64,000 nt of DNA, from positions 124,001 to 188,000 of the forward strand of contig JOFO01000002.1 of the NCBI GenBank assembly GCA_000721275.1, in the 5' to 3' direction. Positions 1 through 7,474 of this stretch are shown one piece after another. The notes beneath the pieces are model-generated. The model was not told the origin of the DNA, did no database searches, and saw only the letters and a list, made by a program, of their open reading frames with translations. Every line of letters begins with the position of its first letter. The stretch's first letter is position 1. The stretch is from Microtetraspora glauca (GTDB lineage: Bacteria > Actinomycetota > Actinomycetes > Streptomycetales > Streptomycetaceae). Both the position numbers and the translations under genes were made by a program.

Positions 1-471
1 CGTGGCCGTGGCCGCCGGTTCCTGGGGGGCCGCCGCCAGGGCGGAGGCCGTCGCGGTCGCCGTCGGTTCCGGGGTCGCCGTCGCGGTGGGCTCAGCGGAC
101 GCGGACGCGGACGCGGTCGCGGACGGGGTGGCCGTCGGCGCCCCGGTCGGCTCGGCCGGCCGCGTCGCCGTGCCCGTCGGTTCCGGCTTCGCGGTCTCGG
201 TGGCCTTCGCCGTGGGCGTGGCCGTCGTCTCCTCCGCCACCGGCTCGTCCGAGCGGGTCACACACGGGCCGGGCGCGAAGGGGACGTCCTTCTCGTCGGC
301 CAGGGCGGGGCTGGGCGCCAGTCCCATGCCCACGAGCACCGCGGTCGGCATGGCGGCCAGCGCCATCGCCTTGCCCGCCGGGCCCTGGATCCTGTTCAGC
401 AGCGTCTTGCGAGGGGCCGCGTGGCGCGGTCCGCTCCTCCCGAGGCCCCGCTGGGTCTCGTCACCCCGCAC
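1..471 (-). CDS. Secreted Pro/Thr/Ala-rich protein, partial
   Basis: I do not recognise a characterised family. The start is the GTG at 471, which overlaps the end of the DUF6114 gene by 11 nt and has a GGGAGG box just upstream. About 157 codons are visible before the window edge, so the C-terminus is missing. A basic N-terminus (RHAAPRKTLLNR) precedes a hydrophobic segment ending SPALADEKD, which looks like a signal peptide. The next residues, VPFAPGPCVT, hold the only Cys seen. The rest is a Pro/Thr/Ala/Glu repeat tract (TATPTA, PTATAT types), as in wall-spanning or glycosylated stalks. It lies last in the DUF6230-DUF6114 operon, so an envelope role beside those proteins is inferred. Confidence 0.75.
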   Translation of the reverse strand, partial: MRGDETQRGLGRSGPRHAAPRKTLLNRIQGPAGKAMALAAMPTAVLVGMGLAPSPALADEKDVPFAPGPCVTRSDEPVAEETTATPTAKATETAKPEPTGTATRPAEPTGAPTATPSATASASASAEPTATATPEPTATATASALAAAPQEPAATAT

Positions 472-1033
472 TGTTCCTCCCGCCCTTGGCGTCGATCGTC
501 GTGTCGGTCGCCGGCCCGTACGGCTCGCGCTGCTCCGGGACCCCGGCCGCCAGTACGGCCTCGGTCGCGGGCTCGCCGTCGAACGCGGTCTCCTCGGAGG
601 CCGCCGGCTCACCGTCGTGCTCCGCGTCGCCGGTCTCCTCGACCGGCGGGGCGGGGGCCCACGCCGCGGACATGCCGCCGCCGACGAGGGCGAACAAGAA
701 CCCGATGACGAGACCGCCGAAGTTCGACACGGGGATGGAGACCAGGCCGAGCACGATCGCCGCGATGCCCGCGAAGACCCGCACGGCGGGCTGGAACCAC
801 ATCGTCAGGCCCAGCGTGAAGAGCAGGACGCCGATGATCAGCGCGCCCGCTCCGGCGGTCGTGGCCATGGCCAGGGTGATGTTGCCGAGCCGGACGTCCC
901 CGTACGGGAGATAGGCGATCGGCACGCTGGCGATGACGGTGAACAGGCCCGCCCAGAAAGGCCGGGTCTGCCGCCAGACCTTGAACCGGTTCTCCTTGCG
1001 GACTTCGGGGGAGGCAGGGGTCTCGGCGCTCAT
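461..1033 (-). CDS. DUF6114 integral membrane protein
   Basis: 190 aa, ATG start with a GGGAG ribosome site. The N-terminal 25 residues are polar and charged. Residues ~25-130 hold about four hydrophobic segments (FWAGLFTVIASVPIAYLPYG, LAMATTAGAGALIIGVLLF, VFAGIAAIVLGLVSIPV, GGLVIGFLFALVGGGMSAAW), followed by an acidic, Ala/Glu-rich cytoplasmic or exposed tail. This pattern and the FWAGLF and AMATTAGAG motifs fit the Streptomyces DUF6114 family. Function is unknown. It sits between the DUF6230 gene and a secreted Pro/Thr-rich protein, both on the same strand, so the three probably form one envelope-related operon. Confidence 0.85.
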   Translation of the reverse strand: MSAETPASPEVRKENRFKVWRQTRPFWAGLFTVIASVPIAYLPYGDVRLGNITLAMATTAGAGALIIGVLLFTLGLTMWFQPAVRVFAGIAAIVLGLVSIPVSNFGGLVIGFLFALVGGGMSAAWAPAPPVEETGDAEHDGEPAASEETAFDGEPATEAVLAAGVPEQREPYGPATDTTIDAKGGRNSAG

Positions 1034-1098
1034 GGAAAACAGCTCCCTGGAAGCGGTGTTGCTGAGAAAGGTGGAGAGACCGGGACGGACCCGGTGCG

Positions 1099-1126
1099 GG
1101 TGCGGGCCGCCGGGACGGCCCGCACC
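1099..1126 (-). terminator. Hairpin between the DUF6230 and DUF6114 genes
   Basis: Perfect 11-bp stem (arms 1099-1109 and 1116-1126, GTGCGGGCCG type) with a 6-nt loop, 20 bp past the DUF6230 stop. There is no T-tract. It may act as a partial terminator or as an mRNA-stabilising end that sets the DUF6230 : DUF6114 ratio. Confidence 0.5.
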
Positions 1127-1145
1127 TCAGAGGACCGGGTCGGTC

Positions 1146-1817
1146 CTAGAAGCACTCCTTCTCGGTGCCCCGGTGCAGGGACAGCTTGAGGTCGGGGAGC
1201 TTGAAGGTGGCGGCCGTGGTGGCCCACGCCTTCTGCTTCACGTTGGTCAGCGTGACCCTCTCGGCGCGCTGCGCGAAGCCGTTCTTGTTGTAGCTCTGGG
1301 GGTCGACGCCGGGCTGGGTGCCCTGTCCGCCTTCGTACTTCGGCAGCGAGCCGGCCGCGACGCCGATGTCGATGCGCTTGAACTCGGCGTCGGCGTCCAG
1401 GTACGAGACATCGAGGTAGATGTCCTTGGCCTGCACCTTGTCGGCGTCGGCGCCGCTCTGCGCGGCGGCCTTGCCGGCCTCCAGGCGCAGGGTGATGTCA
1501 CCGAGGCCCGGGACGGGGGTCACGACCGACTGGCACATGTTGGTGATCTTGGCCGTGTCGAAGCCGGAGACCGCGACCGGGGCGGCGAACTTGTTGCCGC
1601 GCAGGTCCGCACCCTGGTCGACACTGCCGTACTGGACGAACTCGGTGCCTTCGAGCTTGTCCGTCGTGACCTTGAACTCCTGGCCGGAGATCGCGAACGA
1701 CGCGGCGAGCGCGCCCTGCGCCAGGCCGACACCGATCGCGGCCGTGGCCGCCAGGCTCGGGACCATGACGACGGCGAACCGCTTCCATCTGGTCCCGCCA
1801 CGAACCTGGGAACTCAT
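1146..1817 (-). CDS. DUF6230 family exported protein (old name cholesterol esterase)
   Basis: 223 aa. The ATG at 1817 has a strong AAGGAGG box. After the basic stretch GGTRWKRF comes a hydrophobic segment (VVMVPSLAATAAIGVGLAQG) ending ALAA, i.e. a signal peptide or N-terminal anchor. The body (FAISGQEFKVTTDKLEG, TNMCQSVVTPVPGLGD, WATTAATFKLPDLKLS) matches the Streptomyces DUF6230 family. Members were often labelled cholesterol esterase, but no Ser-hydrolase GXSXG motif is visible, so I would not transfer that function. It is the first gene of the operon and lies downstream of a long control region with two TTACT/AGTAA palindromes, so it is probably strongly and conditionally expressed. Confidence 0.85.
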   Translation of the reverse strand: MSSQVRGGTRWKRFAVVMVPSLAATAAIGVGLAQGALAASFAISGQEFKVTTDKLEGTEFVQYGSVDQGADLRGNKFAAPVAVSGFDTAKITNMCQSVVTPVPGLGDITLRLEAGKAAAQSGADADKVQAKDIYLDVSYLDADAEFKRIDIGVAAGSLPKYEGGQGTQPGVDPQSYNKNGFAQRAERVTLTNVKQKAWATTAATFKLPDLKLSLHRGTEKECF

Positions 1818-2173
1818 GAGAATCCTCCTTCTCGGACGTACATCTCCAGCAGGGGCCCGGGGCCCGTCCTGGGATGGGAGAAGAGCTACGTCCTCGGGAA
1901 GGAGAGCGCCGAGGCATCAGGAGACGCGACGCGCGTCCGATCACCGGCGATCACCCCCGAGCGACAACCATGTGCCGCGCGTGCGCACGGCCCGGTGGAC
2001 AGGTCCTGCCCGGTGGGAGCAGGAACCCCCCTGTCCGATGGCCGGCCGCCTGTGGCGCCGGCCCGCTCGGTGGGGACCCGTGCCGCGCGACCCAGGCGGT
2101 TGCCGGGGAGCGTGCGGTACGGACCGAGCGTGGCCGATCGTGGTCTATCGGCGGCGCCCGCACAAGGGGTTCA

Positions 2174-2187
2174 TTACTCGCTAGTAA
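2174..2187. promoter_or_regulatory. Palindrome TTACT-N4-AGTAA
   Basis: TTACTCGCTAGTAA, with five-base half-sites separated by 4 nt. It resembles a TetR- or GntR-type operator and lies about 360 bp upstream of the DUF6230 start. A related site is at 2304-2316. The binding protein is unknown. Confidence 0.45.
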
Positions 2188-2303
2188 CGGATGTGTGACC
2201 CCGTCATGGCGCGACGCCGCCGGGCGGGTACGCAGGGTGGAGGCGCGAGGTGCGGAAAATCCTCTTATAGGAGAGCGAACCCGGACAGATCAACAGGTTC
2301 GAT

Positions 2304-2316
2304 TTACTGCAAGTAA
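2304..2316. promoter_or_regulatory. Palindrome TTACT-N3-AGTAA
   Basis: TTACTGCAAGTAA. On the minus strand both this site and 2174-2187 read GTTACT(a/t)GC..AGTAA, so they may bind the same factor. It directly abuts the AT-rich cruciform-like element at 2319-2356. Confidence 0.45.
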
Positions 2317-2318
2317 CA

Positions 2319-2356
2319 GCGGCCGCGATTATCAAGATTTGGTAAAGCGCGGCCGC
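2319..2356. repeat. Inverted GC arms around an AT-rich loop
   Basis: Nine-base arms GCGGCCGCG (2319-2327) and CGCGGCCGC (2348-2356) enclose a 20-nt AT-rich segment that includes TTATCAAGATTTGGTAAA. In DNA of about 72% G+C this could extrude as a cruciform or act as a promoter spacer. No function can be assigned from sequence alone. Confidence 0.5.
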
Positions 2357-2458
2357 CGTTTGTCACCGTGTCGCCAAATCGTCGGACGATCCGGCGCCTT
2401 TTCCGGCCCTGAGCAGGCGCTTAGCGCATACGCCCGCGACAGGACCGGAATTCGGGAA

Positions 2459-3424
2459 TCAGAACAGCACGCGCGCCAGCGCCTGCCGGGCCGCGATCAC
2501 CCGCGGGTCCTCCGGGCCGATCACCTCGAAGAGCTCCAGGAGCCGCAGCCGCGCCGTGTTCCGGTCGTCGCCGGCGGTCCGGCCCACGGTGTCGACCAGC
2601 CGCCCGAAGGCGTCCTGCACGTGACCGCCCGCCAGGTCCAGGTCGGCGGCGGCGATCTGCGCCTCGATGTCCGCCGGGTGGTCCGCCGCGTTCTTCCGCA
2701 CCGCCTGCGGGTCCATGTCCTGCACCCGGCGCAGCAGCTCCGCCTGGGCGAGGCCCAGCCGGGCCTCGGGGTGCTCGGGGTCGTCGGCCAGCACGTTCTT
2801 GTACGCCTGCACCGCGCCGCCCAGGTCGCCCGCGTCCAGCGCGGCCATGGCCGCCTCCAGGAGGGCGTCGTACGGGCCGGCGGCCGGGCGCGCGGCGGCG
2901 GAGCCGTCGGCGTCCCGGTCGACGGTGAGACCGGTGAGGCCGAAGCGCTCCTCGCCGACCTTGATCAGCTGGTCGAGGGTCTCGCGGATCTGGGCCTCGG
3001 GCACCGCGCCCTGGAAGAGCGGGAGGGCCTGGCCGGCGACGACCGCGAAAACGGCCGGAATTCCCTGGATGCCGAACTGCTGCATCAGCATCTGGTTGGC
3101 GTCGACGTCGATCTTCGCGAGCAGGAAGCGGCCGTCGTACTCCACGGCCAGCCGCTCCAGGAGCGGGCCGAGCTGCTTGCACGGCTCGCACCACTCGGCC
3201 CAGAAGTCGAGGACGACCGGGACCTCGGCGGAGCGCTGGAGCACGTCGCGCTCGAAGCCCGCCTCGTCGACGTCGATCACAAGGGCGGAGGGCGGCACCG
3301 CCGCGGGCCCGCCGTGCCGCGCCGCCTCGGCGCGCGCCTGCTCCGCCTTCGCCTTGGCCTCTCCGGCCGCCTTCACCGCGGCGAGGTCGACGACGCCGCT
3401 CATGGACATGTTTCGGGGCTGCAT
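2459..3424 (-). CDS. CnoX/YbbN-like thioredoxin-fold TPR co-chaperone
   Basis: 321 aa from the ATG at 3424, which has a GGGGGAGGA box; the frame stays open further upstream but that part is low quality. Residues ~50-155 form a thioredoxin fold with the active site WCEPC (Cys79 and Cys82) and a cis-Pro region GIQGIPAVFAV. Residues ~195-320 are TPR-like helices (YDALLEAAMAALDAGD, ARLGLAQAELLRR). This thioredoxin plus TPR layout is that of CnoX/YbbN, a chaperone-linked holdase that protects proteins from oxidation. E. coli CnoX lacks the redox CXXC pair, whereas this one keeps it, so it may also be redox-active. It diverges from a TetR gene. Confidence 0.85.
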   Translation of the reverse strand: MQPRNMSMSGVVDLAAVKAAGEAKAKAEQARAEAARHGGPAAVPPSALVIDVDEAGFERDVLQRSAEVPVVLDFWAEWCEPCKQLGPLLERLAVEYDGRFLLAKIDVDANQMLMQQFGIQGIPAVFAVVAGQALPLFQGAVPEAQIRETLDQLIKVGEERFGLTGLTVDRDADGSAAARPAAGPYDALLEAAMAALDAGDLGGAVQAYKNVLADDPEHPEARLGLAQAELLRRVQDMDPQAVRKNAADHPADIEAQIAAADLDLAGGHVQDAFGRLVDTVGRTAGDDRNTARLRLLELFEVIGPEDPRVIAARQALARVLF

Positions 3425-3562
3425 GAGTACATCCTCCCCCTTCCGCGCGCGGAACCGGTAAGCCGTGGCTGAACAGCGCCCTCCGCCGAGGGCGCTCCGT
3501 CTCCGCCGGGTCCCCACCCGGCGGTCCTGCACTGGTTGTCGCTCAGGCCGCTCAATGCCTTT

Positions 3563-3579
3563 CGCTACGGGTCGTAGCG
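3563..3579. promoter_or_regulatory. Inverted repeat CGCTACG-N3-CGTAGCG
   Basis: Perfect 7-3-7 inverted repeat in the divergent region between the CnoX-like gene (start 3424) and the TetR gene (start 3678). It sits about 100 bp upstream of the TetR start and is a candidate operator for it. Confidence 0.4.
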
Positions 3580-3663
3580 TAATGGCCGAGGGCGCCCCCC
3601 AGGGAGCCCTTCACCGTGAACTGCCTCACACGACGGCCCTCTGGCGCCCTACCTACCGGCGAG

Positions 3664-3669
3664 TATGGT
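3664..3669 (+). promoter_or_regulatory. -10 element of the TetR gene (leaderless)
   Basis: TATGGT lies 8 nt before the ATG at 3678 and there is no ribosome-binding site, a typical arrangement for a leaderless actinobacterial mRNA. I find no clear -35 element. Confidence 0.4.
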
Positions 3670-3677
3670 CGTCGTCC

Positions 3678-4301
3678 ATGTGTAGCCGCACCACCCCCCG
3701 AACCGGCCGCCCCCGCTCCACGGAGGCCGACGAGGCCATCCTGGAGGCGACCCGCGCGGCCCTGGTGGAGCTGGGCTGGTCGAAGCTCACCATGGGCGAC
3801 GTCGCCACCCGTGCCGGGGTCGCCAAGACCACCCTGTACCGCCGCTGGGCCAACAAGAACGAACTGGTCGTCGACGCCGTCGCCGTCCTCTTCGACCAAC
3901 TCGAACTGCCCGACCTGGGTTCCCTCCAGGCCGACATCGAGCACGTGGTCCTCCAGTTCGCCGCCCTCCTGGAGCGCCCGGAGACCAAGACGGCGCTGAT
4001 GGCCGTGGTCGCCGAGTCGACCCGGGACGCGCCGCTGCGCGAGCGGATCCGCGCCTCGATCGTGGAGCGCCAGAAGCGGCTCGTGCTGGACGGCCGGCGG
4101 CGCGCCCAGGAGCGCGGCGAACTGCCCGCGGACCGGGACCCGGTGGCCGTGGACGCCACCGACGACCTGATCTTCGACGTGGTCGCCGGCGCCGTGGTGC
4201 ACCGCGCCCTGGTGAGCGCCGAGCCGGTGGACGGCCAGTGGGTGGCGCGGCTCTCCGCGCTGCTCGTGGGCGGTCTGGGCGCGGCGGCGGTGCTGGGTTA
4301 G
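3678..4301 (+). CDS. TetR/AcrR family transcriptional regulator
   Basis: 207 aa. The frame is open upstream to 3465, but ATG 3678 (MCSRTTPRTGRPRSTEAD) fits the family start and follows a -10-like box, so the message is probably leaderless. Residues ~15-60 form the TetR HTH (AILEATRAALVELGWSKLTM, then DVATRAGVAKTTLYRRWANK). The C-terminal ligand domain (FAALLERPETKTALMAVVAE, IRASIVERQKRLVL) resembles the TetR_C_11-type domain. The ligand is unknown. It is followed after 9 nt by a pyridoxamine-oxidase-like gene, which it may control, and it diverges from the CnoX-like gene. Confidence 0.88.
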   Translation: MCSRTTPRTGRPRSTEADEAILEATRAALVELGWSKLTMGDVATRAGVAKTTLYRRWANKNELVVDAVAVLFDQLELPDLGSLQADIEHVVLQFAALLERPETKTALMAVVAESTRDAPLRERIRASIVERQKRLVLDGRRRAQERGELPADRDPVAVDATDDLIFDVVAGAVVHRALVSAEPVDGQWVARLSALLVGGLGAAAVLG

Positions 4302-4310
4302 CGTGCCGGG

Positions 4311-4721
4311 ATGACGACACCGCTTCCGGACCGGGTCCGGGCCCTGCTCGACGACGTGAACCCCGCCGTGCTGGCCACCGTCCAGCCCGACGGCTCGCCG
4401 CAGACCTCGGTGGTCTGGGTGGGCCGGGACGGCGACGACCTGCTGATCTCCAGCCAGGACGGCCGCCGGAAGGTGAAGAACGTGCGGGCGGACGCCCGGG
4501 TCTCCCTGACCGTCCACGACCGCCGCGACCCGCTGGTCTACGCGGAGATCCGCGGGACGGCCACGGTCGCCGAGGACGAGGGCCGGAAGCTGGCGGTCGC
4601 GCTGGCGGAGGCGTACGAGGGCGAGGGCGCCGGCCAGGAGTACCTGGACCTGCCGCCGGAGCGGGTCCGGGTGGTCATCCGGATCACGCCCGTGAAGGTG
4701 CTGGGCACGGCGGCGAAGTAG
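4311..4721 (+). CDS. PPOX-class F420/FMN-dependent oxidoreductase
   Basis: 136 aa split-barrel flavin/deazaflavin-binding protein. Features are NPAVLATVQPDGSPQTSVVWV at residues ~16-36, LLISSQDGRRKVKNVRADARVSL at ~44-66, and YAEIRGTATV. These match the PPOX-class F420-dependent proteins common in Streptomyces and mycobacteria, which reduce a range of small molecules with F420H2. The K-N-V-R motif is the usual cofactor-phosphate contact. It follows the TetR stop by 9 nt with only a weak ribosome site, suggesting translational coupling. The substrate is unknown; FMN instead of F420 cannot be excluded. Confidence 0.85.
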   Translation: MTTPLPDRVRALLDDVNPAVLATVQPDGSPQTSVVWVGRDGDDLLISSQDGRRKVKNVRADARVSLTVHDRRDPLVYAEIRGTATVAEDEGRKLAVALAEAYEGEGAGQEYLDLPPERVRVVIRITPVKVLGTAAK

Positions 4722-4737
4722 CGGAGCGGCAGCGCGG

Positions 4738-4771
4738 AGGGGCCGGTGCGGGAACTCCCGTACCGGCCCCT
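4738..4771. terminator. Bidirectional terminator between PPOX gene and icmA
   Basis: A 16-bp stem (4738-4753 with 4756-4771, one G-T wobble) and a very short loop, placed between the stops of two convergent genes. Confidence 0.75.
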
Positions 4772-4784
4772 CGCCTTCGGGAAC

Positions 4785-6485
4785 TCAGAAGCCGGCGGGC
4801 TCCACGTACACGCCCCACTCGTCGCGCAGGACGCCGCAGATCTCGCCGAGGGTGGCCTCGGCGCGGACCGCGTCGAGCATCGGCGGGATCATGTTGGAGC
4901 CGTCCCGGGCGGCGGCCAGCATGGCGTCGAGGGAGGCGCGGACCTTCGCCTCGTCGCGCCGGCCCTTGCGCTCGCCGAGGACCCGGACCTGCTCCCACTC
5001 GACCTCGTGGCTGACCCGCAGGATCTCCAGGTCGCCGGTGACCGAGCCGTGGTGGACGTTGACGCCCACGACCTTCTTCTCGCCCTTCTCCAGTGCCTGC
5101 TGGTAGCGGAAGGCGGACTCGGCGATCTCACCGGTGAACCAGCCGTCCTCGATGCCGCGCAGGATGCCGGAGGTGATCGGGCCGATCGGGTGCTGCCCGT
5201 CCGGGTGGGCGCGCAGGCCGCGCTCCTTGATCTGGTCGAAGATCTTCTCGGCGTCGGCCTCGATGCGGTCGGTCAGCTGCTCGACGTACCAGGAACCGCC
5301 CAGCGGGTCGGCGACGTTGGCGACGCCGGTCTCCTCCATGAGGACCTGCTGGGTGCGGAGCGCGATCTCGGCGGCCTGCTCGCTGGGGAGGGCGAGGGTC
5401 TCGTCGAGGGCGTTGGTGTGGAGCGAGTTGGTGCCGCCGAGGACGGCGGACAGGGCCTCGACCGCGGTGCGCACGACGTTGTTGTACGGCTGCTGGGCGG
5501 TGAGGGAGACGCCGGCGGTCTGGGTGTGGAAGCGCAGCCACTGCGCCTTGTCGGTCTTCGCGCCGTAGACCTCCTTCATCCAGCGGGCCCAGATCCGGCG
5601 GGCGGCGCGGAACTTGGCGATCTCCTCGAAGAAGTCGAGGTGGGCGTCGAAGAAGAAGGAGAGGCCGGGCGCGAAGACGTCGACGTCGAGGCCGCGGCTC
5701 AGCCCCAGCTCCACGTAGCCGAAGCCGTCGGCGAGGGTGTACGCCAGCTCCTGCGCGGCCGTCGCCCCGGCCTCGCGGATGTGGTAGCCGGAGACGGAGA
5801 GCGGCTTGTACGCGGGGATGCCCTGCGCGCAGTGCTCCATCAGGTCGCCGATGAGGCGCAGGTGCGGCTCCGGCGGGAAGAGCCACTCCTTCTGGGCGAT
5901 GTACTCCTTGAAGATGTCGGTCTGGAGCGTGCCGTTGAGGACGGCGGGGTCGACGCCCTGGCGCTCGGCGGCGACGAGGTACATGCAGAAGACCGGGACG
6001 GCGGGTCCGGAGATCGTCATCGAGGTGGTGACGTCGCCGAGCGGGATGTCCTTGAAGAGGACCTCCATGTCGGCGGCGGAGTCGATGGCGACGCCGCAGT
6101 GGCCGACCTCGCCGAGCGAGCGGGGGTCGTCGGAGTCGCGGCCCATGAGGGTGGGCATGTCGAAGGCGACCGAGAGCCCGCCGCCGCCGGCGGCGAGGAT
6201 CATCTTGTAGCGCTCGTTGGTCTGCTCGGCGTTGCCGAAGCCGGCGAACTGGCGGATGGTCCAGGTGCGGCCCCGGTAGCCGGTCGGGTGGAGTCCCCGG
6301 GTGAAGGGGTACTCGCCCGGCCAGCCGATGCGCTCGAACCCCTCGTAGGTGTCCCCCGGGCGGGGCCCGTAGACCGGCTCGACCGGGTCACCGGAGAGCG
6401 TGGTGAAGTCGGCGTCGCGCTTGCGGGCCTTGTCGTAACGGGCCTGCCAGCGACGGCGGCCTTCCTCGATGGCGTCAGCGTCCAT
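4785..6485 (-). CDS. icmA: Isobutyryl-CoA mutase large subunit
   Basis: 566 aa, the usual IcmA length, with the TIM-barrel substrate domain of the B12-dependent acyl-CoA mutases and no C-terminal cobalamin domain; B12 binding is supplied by the separate small subunit. Two residues that separate IcmA from methylmalonyl-CoA mutase are diagnostic. Phe80 in RQFAGFGN (Tyr in MCM) and Gln198 in EYIAQKEW (Arg in MCM) are the values reported for S. cinnamonensis IcmA. It should interconvert isobutyryl-CoA and n-butyryl-CoA, linking valine breakdown to butyrate-derived polyketide precursors. No icmB lies in the window. The ATG has only GAAGG close by. A 24-bp palindrome 9 nt upstream is a likely operator. 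Confidence 0.92.
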   Translation of the reverse strand: MDADAIEEGRRRWQARYDKARKRDADFTTLSGDPVEPVYGPRPGDTYEGFERIGWPGEYPFTRGLHPTGYRGRTWTIRQFAGFGNAEQTNERYKMILAAGGGGLSVAFDMPTLMGRDSDDPRSLGEVGHCGVAIDSAADMEVLFKDIPLGDVTTSMTISGPAVPVFCMYLVAAERQGVDPAVLNGTLQTDIFKEYIAQKEWLFPPEPHLRLIGDLMEHCAQGIPAYKPLSVSGYHIREAGATAAQELAYTLADGFGYVELGLSRGLDVDVFAPGLSFFFDAHLDFFEEIAKFRAARRIWARWMKEVYGAKTDKAQWLRFHTQTAGVSLTAQQPYNNVVRTAVEALSAVLGGTNSLHTNALDETLALPSEQAAEIALRTQQVLMEETGVANVADPLGGSWYVEQLTDRIEADAEKIFDQIKERGLRAHPDGQHPIGPITSGILRGIEDGWFTGEIAESAFRYQQALEKGEKKVVGVNVHHGSVTGDLEILRVSHEVEWEQVRVLGERKGRRDEAKVRASLDAMLAAARDGSNMIPPMLDAVRAEATLGEICGVLRDEWGVYVEPAGF

Positions 6486-6493
6486 GCCTTCGA

Positions 6494-6517
6494 ATTTACT
6501 AGGACGTCCTAGTAAAT
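6494..6517. promoter_or_regulatory. 24-bp perfect palindrome, candidate icmA operator
   Basis: The core TTACTAGGACGTCCTAGTAA extends by two symmetric bases on each side to 24 bp without mismatch. It lies 9-32 nt upstream of the icmA ATG, where a repressor would block transcription start. The shape fits a TetR-family operator for acyl-CoA metabolism; the protein is not identified. Confidence 0.65.
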
Positions 6518-6529
6518 GTCGATGACAAA

Positions 6530-6551
6530 CCCCCGTACATCTGTACGGGGG
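6530..6551 (-). terminator. Terminator of the DUF3817 gene
   Basis: Perfect 10-bp arms CCCCCGTACA / TGTACGGGGG followed on the minus strand by GTTTGT. It lies just past the DUF3817 stop and upstream of the icmA palindrome, so icmA is probably transcribed from its own promoter. Confidence 0.75.
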
Positions 6552-6557
6552 CGGAGG

Positions 6558-6890
6558 TCAGGCGTTGGCGGGCACCGGTCGCGCGCCGTCGACCAGCGGC
6601 TTCACCTCGGCGTACACCTTGCGCTCGACGAAGAACGCGGCGAAGGGGATCGTGCCGGAGAGCAGCACCCACACGATCTTGCCGAACGACCAGCGGGCCT
6701 TGGAGCCCAGGTCGAAGGCGAAGACCAGGTAGACGATGTAGAGGACACCGTGGAGCTGGGAGACCGCGAAGGTCACGTCCTCGCCGGTGTCGAAGCCGTA
6801 CTTGGCGACCATGCAGCCACAGAGCACGAGCAGCATGACGGCGGTCACGTACGCCATGACGCGGTAGCGGGTCAGCACGCTGGATTTCAT
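6558..6890 (-). CDS. DUF3817 membrane protein
   Basis: 110 aa with three hydrophobic segments: VMAYVTAVMLLVLCGCMVAK (11-30), a middle segment around QLHGVLYIVYLVFAF, and KIVWVLLSGTIPFAAFFVERK. The H-G-V-L-Y and PFAAFF-ER-K motifs are those of the DUF3817 family, small membrane proteins of unknown function. A second DUF3817 gene is present at 15999-16352. It lies downstream of a MarR gene on the same strand (43 nt apart), so the two may be cotranscribed. Confidence 0.85.
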   Translation of the reverse strand: MKSSVLTRYRVMAYVTAVMLLVLCGCMVAKYGFDTGEDVTFAVSQLHGVLYIVYLVFAFDLGSKARWSFGKIVWVLLSGTIPFAAFFVERKVYAEVKPLVDGARPVPANA

Positions 6891-6933
6891 GCCGTCGAGC
6901 GTAACCGCCCGTTCCGGGCGATCTTCGCCGGGG

Positions 6934-7443
6934 TCAGCCCTCGTCGAAGTCGTGCGCCGCGACCCGCAGCGGGCGCAGCAGGGCGAAGATCTCGGCGCAC
7001 TCCTCGGCGTCGTAGGCGCCGAGGCCGAAGTCCATGTCCATCAGGTCGCGGGTGGCGGACTCGACCACCTCGCGGCCCTTCTCGGTGATGGAGGCGAGGG
7101 TGCCGCGCCCGTCGTTGGGGTTGGGGCGCTTGGCGACGAGGCCGGACTTCACCAGGCGGTCCACCGTGTTCGTCACCGAGGTGGGGTGGACCATCAGCCG
7201 CTCGCCGATCTTCGACATCGGCAGCTCGCCCGCCTGCGAGAAGGTGAGCAGCACCAGCGCCTCGTAGCGGGCGAAGGTCAGCCCGTACGGCTTGACCACG
7301 GCGTCGACCTCGGCCAGCAGGATCTGGTGGGCGCGCATGATCGAGGTGATCGCGGCCATGGAGGGGACCGGCCCCCAGCGCTTCTGCCAGAGTTCGTCGG
7401 CTCGGGCGATGGGGTCGAAGGGGAGACTGAGCGGCTTCGGCAC
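6934..7443 (-). CDS. MarR family transcriptional regulator
   Basis: 169 aa from a GTG at 7443 with AAGG 7 nt upstream. The winged helix spans residues ~55-125: LTFARYEALVLLTFSQAGEL, then MSKIGERLMVHPTSVTNTVDRLVKSGLV, then the wing KRPNPNDGRGTLASITEKG. The N-terminal extension SLPFDPIARADELWQKRWG is typical of a Streptomyces MarR subgroup. The C-terminal helices should form the dimer interface. The likely targets are itself and the DUF3817 gene downstream; it could also act on icmA, but no binding evidence is visible. Confidence 0.88.
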   Translation of the reverse strand: MPKPLSLPFDPIARADELWQKRWGPVPSMAAITSIMRAHQILLAEVDAVVKPYGLTFARYEALVLLTFSQAGELPMSKIGERLMVHPTSVTNTVDRLVKSGLVAKRPNPNDGRGTLASITEKGREVVESATRDLMDMDFGLGAYDAEECAEIFALLRPLRVAAHDFDEG

Positions 7444-7474
7444 GCGTCGACCTTACCGACTGGTCATATGGCGG

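Larger units (their letters stand above)
1818..2458. other. 641-bp non-coding control region
   Basis: No convincing gene on either strand; open frames here are extensions with poor composition. It separates the CnoX-like gene from the DUF6230 operon, both on the minus strand. It carries two TTACT/AGTAA palindromes, an AT-rich segment flanked by inverted GCGGCCGCG arms (2319-2356) and a perfect 6-1-6 inverted repeat ATCGTCGGACGAT (2378-2390). It most likely holds the promoter and operators of the DUF6230 operon. Confidence 0.6.

Noticed and set aside
1146..1817. Cholesterol esterase function for the DUF6230 protein
   Set aside because: No Ser-hydrolase motif or esterase fold features visible; the label is inherited in databases.
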